A stretch of 64,000 bases of DNA from Chrysoperla carnea (taxonomy: Eukaryota > Arthropoda > Insecta > Neuroptera > Chrysopidae): assembly GCF_905475395.1 (NCBI RefSeq), contig NC_058338.1, positions 75,713,435-75,777,434 of the forward strand, written 5' to 3'. The notes below the pieces were generated by a model. The model searched no databases and was not told where the DNA came from. It worked only from the letters and a program-made list of their open reading frames with translations. Positions 60,675-64,000 of this stretch are shown piece by piece. The first letter of the stretch is position 1. Every line of letters begins with the position of its first letter. The translations under genes were made by a program, and so were the position numbers.

Positions 60675-61140
60675 CTAGATTCATACCCACCCGCTTCACT
60701 GGGCTTAAAAGTAAAAACCACCGCTTTATAGCCTCCACCCACTCTTGATATACACAGTTATCAATTTTGTTAAATATAAAATAGTCATAATTCATTGAGT
60801 ATATCAAAAAAGTTGGCAATGATTTGTTGGCATTTACTATTTAAAATTTTTACAGAATTCTTTAATTTAGGGTTCAAAATGATGATCATGGATTTGCTCC
60901 ATCTATAATAATCATTTTGAACCATAAATTAAAGATTTCTGTATAAATTTAAAAAAGGTAAATGTCAAATTAAATTTTATTTTTTTAAATATATCTTTAT
61001 AAGTTATAGTTCATGTGTTATTCTGTTATATCAGCCATATTGCTGTACAGTTTCATTAAAAACCATTCGCTAGTTTTAGAGTGACAGCGTAATAAACAAA
61101 CAAACATGCTTACTTTAACATTTATAATATATAGGAAGGA
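60675..61140 (-). mobile_element. Non-autonomous Helitron, copy C
   Basis: Minus-strand copy starting TCCTTCCTATATATT and ending CTAG, again between A and T. Internally it holds a foldback (60856-60947) that copies A and B lack, in place of the shared CATTACCATAAATTACAG segment. Confidence 0.8.
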
Positions 61141-62984
61141 TATGACAGGATAGGATTTCTGGACAAAAGTCAACTGTTATTAACCGACTTCAAACAAAAA
61201 CGGAGGAGGTTATCAATTCGACTGTATTTTTTTATGTTTATTACTTCAGAACTTTCGACTGGGTGAAGCGATTTTGATGATTCTTTATCTATTTGAAAGC
61301 TCGTGCTTCCCGTGTGGTCCCATTTCATTTTGGTCCAGTTCTGACAACGTCATCCATGAGACAACTAAGTAAGAATACAGATTAAGATAGCTTAAGGCAC
61401 AAGTCGAAAAAAGGAGCAAGCAGTTTTCCAGTGAAATTTTGTTACTTATAAATTAATTCCAAAATCACGTTACGTGGAAACAAAAGCAAGCATAAATAAG
61501 ACGAATAGTACTACAGAAGCAGAAAAAATTAAACAAAATTGAAGAAGAAAATGAAATAATTAGGTTTGTAGACGAATATGATGGCGACGAATATGACTAA
61601 AAACTATTCAACAGGTTTGAATAGTTCTTAATTGGTGGTGTTGTTTGCCTCATAAAATAGTGCTCGCTGAGCATTGTAAATCATTTATCTAAGTTTTATG
61701 AACATAAGATTACAATAGTTTATTTATTAAATTTTTCGTTGACAAAAAGTAAAATAGCCAAATCATGCTTTTGTAGTATGACTTTGATGATGACGGGAAA
61801 TTAGAAAACGCATGACAGTAAAAAACAGTTGATAGTGATGATGATACAGTGTTGATGATGACGACAACAACAACGCTTGTTTACTGACAGGGAAGCAAGA
61901 GGGAGACAATGATGTTTGTCAATGCTTGAAATTCTCCTTTTTTTATCAGTTCTCTACAAATCGAAGGTCTATCAAATTTCTATTAACAATATGTTTGTCG
62001 ATAGGTAATAAATAATGAGTAATGTAATTATCAATTTTTACGTTTTGAGTTCAAATGATTTCAGGCGCTTTGCCATTGATGTTTCAGCTACAATGTCAAA
62101 TTCATTGTTACATAATTTTAACAGTAAAAAAAAAACTACAAATTTCCTAAAACTTTTACTTCTACTTTTTTTCTCAAATTAATATTTATGACGTTATAAC
62201 GCTTTTAATGTTGCATTACAGCTACAGATAATTGAGAATCTTTTCTTGCACTGAATTACAGGAGTTATTTTTTTCTAAAAATAGGTTTATTATAACTGAA
62301 TGTAAATACACAAAATCCTTATAAATTTGGAGGAGTGAAGTGCCGCCATTTTGAGAAAAACAGTTTCGGCCTATAATCCCGCAACCGTACACTTTAAGCC
62401 AAAATGGTAATAACCTTTTTTTGTAGATAATTAAATTTCAAATCTTTTAAGTCAACTTTTTTTTTCTTTTTTTTTTTTTAAATTTTAAGCGGTGGTCGCT
62501 GCTTTTGCAGGTAGGCAGGCCAATTTTTTATTGCTAATTATGTCACTAACGTTAACATTTTTAATATATTTCTTGAATTTTTATCATTACACTATGTATA
62601 CTTCTTTTGTATTAATCTTGCACCCGGTGGTTGCAACATTAAACGCGTTGTAACTTCATACATATTCATTTTAGAAAAATAAGTTTAAAATAGAAGTTTA
62701 AGGAAAGTTGTAGATTTAAAAGTTAAGTTATTATCATTTTCTTGTTTAAACAAATATTAGAAGAGATATCGGCCAAGTAGTCAAAAAGTAAATCGTCATA
62801 TTCGTATAAGTCATAAATGGTTAGTGATACAAAAAAAAAATTATTTTACAAAAAGGGAGGTAATTTAATTATCTACAATAAAGGTAATTACCATTTTTGG
62901 TCTAAAGTGCACGGTAATGGAGATACATATAGCCTAAAACGGTTTTCCTTAATATGGAGGCACTTTCATCGCCTATTTTTGTAT

Positions 62985-63497
62985 ATATATGAAATATACA
63001 TAGTATATTAAGTTTAGTCTCAAGAATGTAACGCTTGAAAATATTGATGCTACGAAAAAATATTGGTATAGGTATTCATAGAATTATCTAATTAGTCCAT
63101 TTTCGGTTGTGCGTCCGTCCGCCCGTCCGTCTTTCAACACGATAACTCAAAAACGAAAAAAGATGAAATTTTTACAGCGCACTCAGTGAGGTCGAGTTCG
63201 TAAATGAGCAACATAGGTCAATTGGGTCTAGTAAACCGTTAGAGATAGAACAAAAGTTTAAATGTAAAAAATGTCCCTTATCAAAAAATACACAACTTTT
63301 GTTTGAAACATTTAAATATCACTGTTTACTCTTGAGGGCACACATTAGATGCATATTTTATAGTATGTATTAATATGGAATTATCAGTTATGTATGTGTG
63401 ACATGTATAGGTATATGTGTAATGGTACAGAGTAATCAACACAGCCTATACATGGTATTTCAACAATTAACTCAGTCAATTGTTTGTTTTCACTTGT
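62985..63497 (+). repeat. Family A interspersed element, copy 5
   Basis: Same orientation as copy 1. TTTAGTCTCAAGAATGTAAC, GTCCGTCCGCCCGTCCGTC, AACTCAAAAACGAAAA, and the near-palindromic end CAATTAACTCAGTCAATTG followed by TTTTCACTTGTTA. Confidence 0.8.
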
Positions 63498-64000
63498 TAC
63501 TATTATTTTTTGTGTTGTTTACTATTAATCATGTATACGATGTTCTACGAGTATAATTTAACACGAAAATAGGACTACGAAATAGTAATAAAGTGGGAAC
63601 GGAACGATGAAGAATATTTGAAAATAAAAATAATTGAGCTGATTTAGTATTAATTTAGAATTAAGAAGAGCCTGTTTAGTGTTATTTTCATTTAAAGCAA
63701 TTTCTGGGAATGTCTACATATTTACATTGAAGTGCGTATATTGTAGTCGAGAATATCCTCCGAAATTATTATTTATTTCTACATAAAAAAATTTCCCTCC
63801 CGAGTATAACTTATTTTGATTGACCTGAAGTAACCCAGTTTAAATAGTTTTTTTTTTTGTTAGTAAAGGAAATACAAAAGAAAATTCATAACAAATAAAA
63901 TAATTTAAGTTTAATAAAAGAAGATAATTTACGTTTCCGTATTACACAAATTACCTTTTATATGGTTTTAAAAATTTGATCACATTTTATATTTCATATC

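Larger units (their letters stand above)
58248..64000. other. Probable Lcch3 intron or upstream region
   Basis: I looked for the exon preceding [12 protein letters not shown] and found none that is convincing. The region holds a hAT-type MITE, Helitron copy C and family A copy 5. Small exons could be missed by eye. Confidence 0.45.

Overview
The window is AT-rich insect nuclear DNA: multi-exon genes with GT-AG introns, long introns full of small transposable elements, and two gene products of insect type. No prokaryotic, organellar or viral gene is seen. I cannot fix the species. Both genes lie on the minus strand.

Gene 1 (7335-40948) is an LRP4-type LDL-receptor-family gene. I reconstructed 22 coding exons by hand. 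Splice phases agree at every junction and the total is 6201 nt (2066 codons plus stop). Domain order is signal peptide, a long low-complexity insertion, eight LDLa repeats, two EGF domains, four YWTD beta-propellers each followed by an EGF domain, one transmembrane helix and a ~109-residue tail. LDLa before propellers, eight LDLa and four propellers is the LRP4 (MEGF7) plan, not the LRP5/6/arrow plan. Intron 1 is about 11.9 kb.

Gene 2 (53165-58247, 5' partial) encodes the beta-like GABA receptor subunit LCCH3. Six in-frame exons (1230 nt, 409 residues plus stop) run from the middle of the ligand-binding domain through the Cys-loop and TM1-TM4 to the stop. The N-terminal exons are not recognised in the window and probably lie beyond its right edge.

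The rest is introns and intergenic DNA with a dense layer of non-autonomous mobile elements. These include three Helitron copies sitting exactly between A and T; two hAT-type MITEs with 8-bp near-identical target duplications; a decayed hAT transposase beside a frameshifted LINE ORF2 tail; a 1-kb terminal-inverted-repeat element with a 6-bp duplication; several foldback elements; two tRNA-like SINE segments; and two families carrying GTCY-type tetranucleotide tracts that share one terminus. A degraded 18S rRNA fragment lies in an LCCH3 intron.

Functionally, LRP4 is a synaptic organiser (agrin/MuSK co-receptor in vertebrates) and LCCH3 is an inhibitory neurotransmitter receptor subunit. Their adjacency in the same orientation may be ancient linkage, but nothing in the sequence shows shared regulation. 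No new protein-coding system was found; the most unusual material is in the repeats, the rRNA insertion and the LRP4 N-terminal and tail regions.
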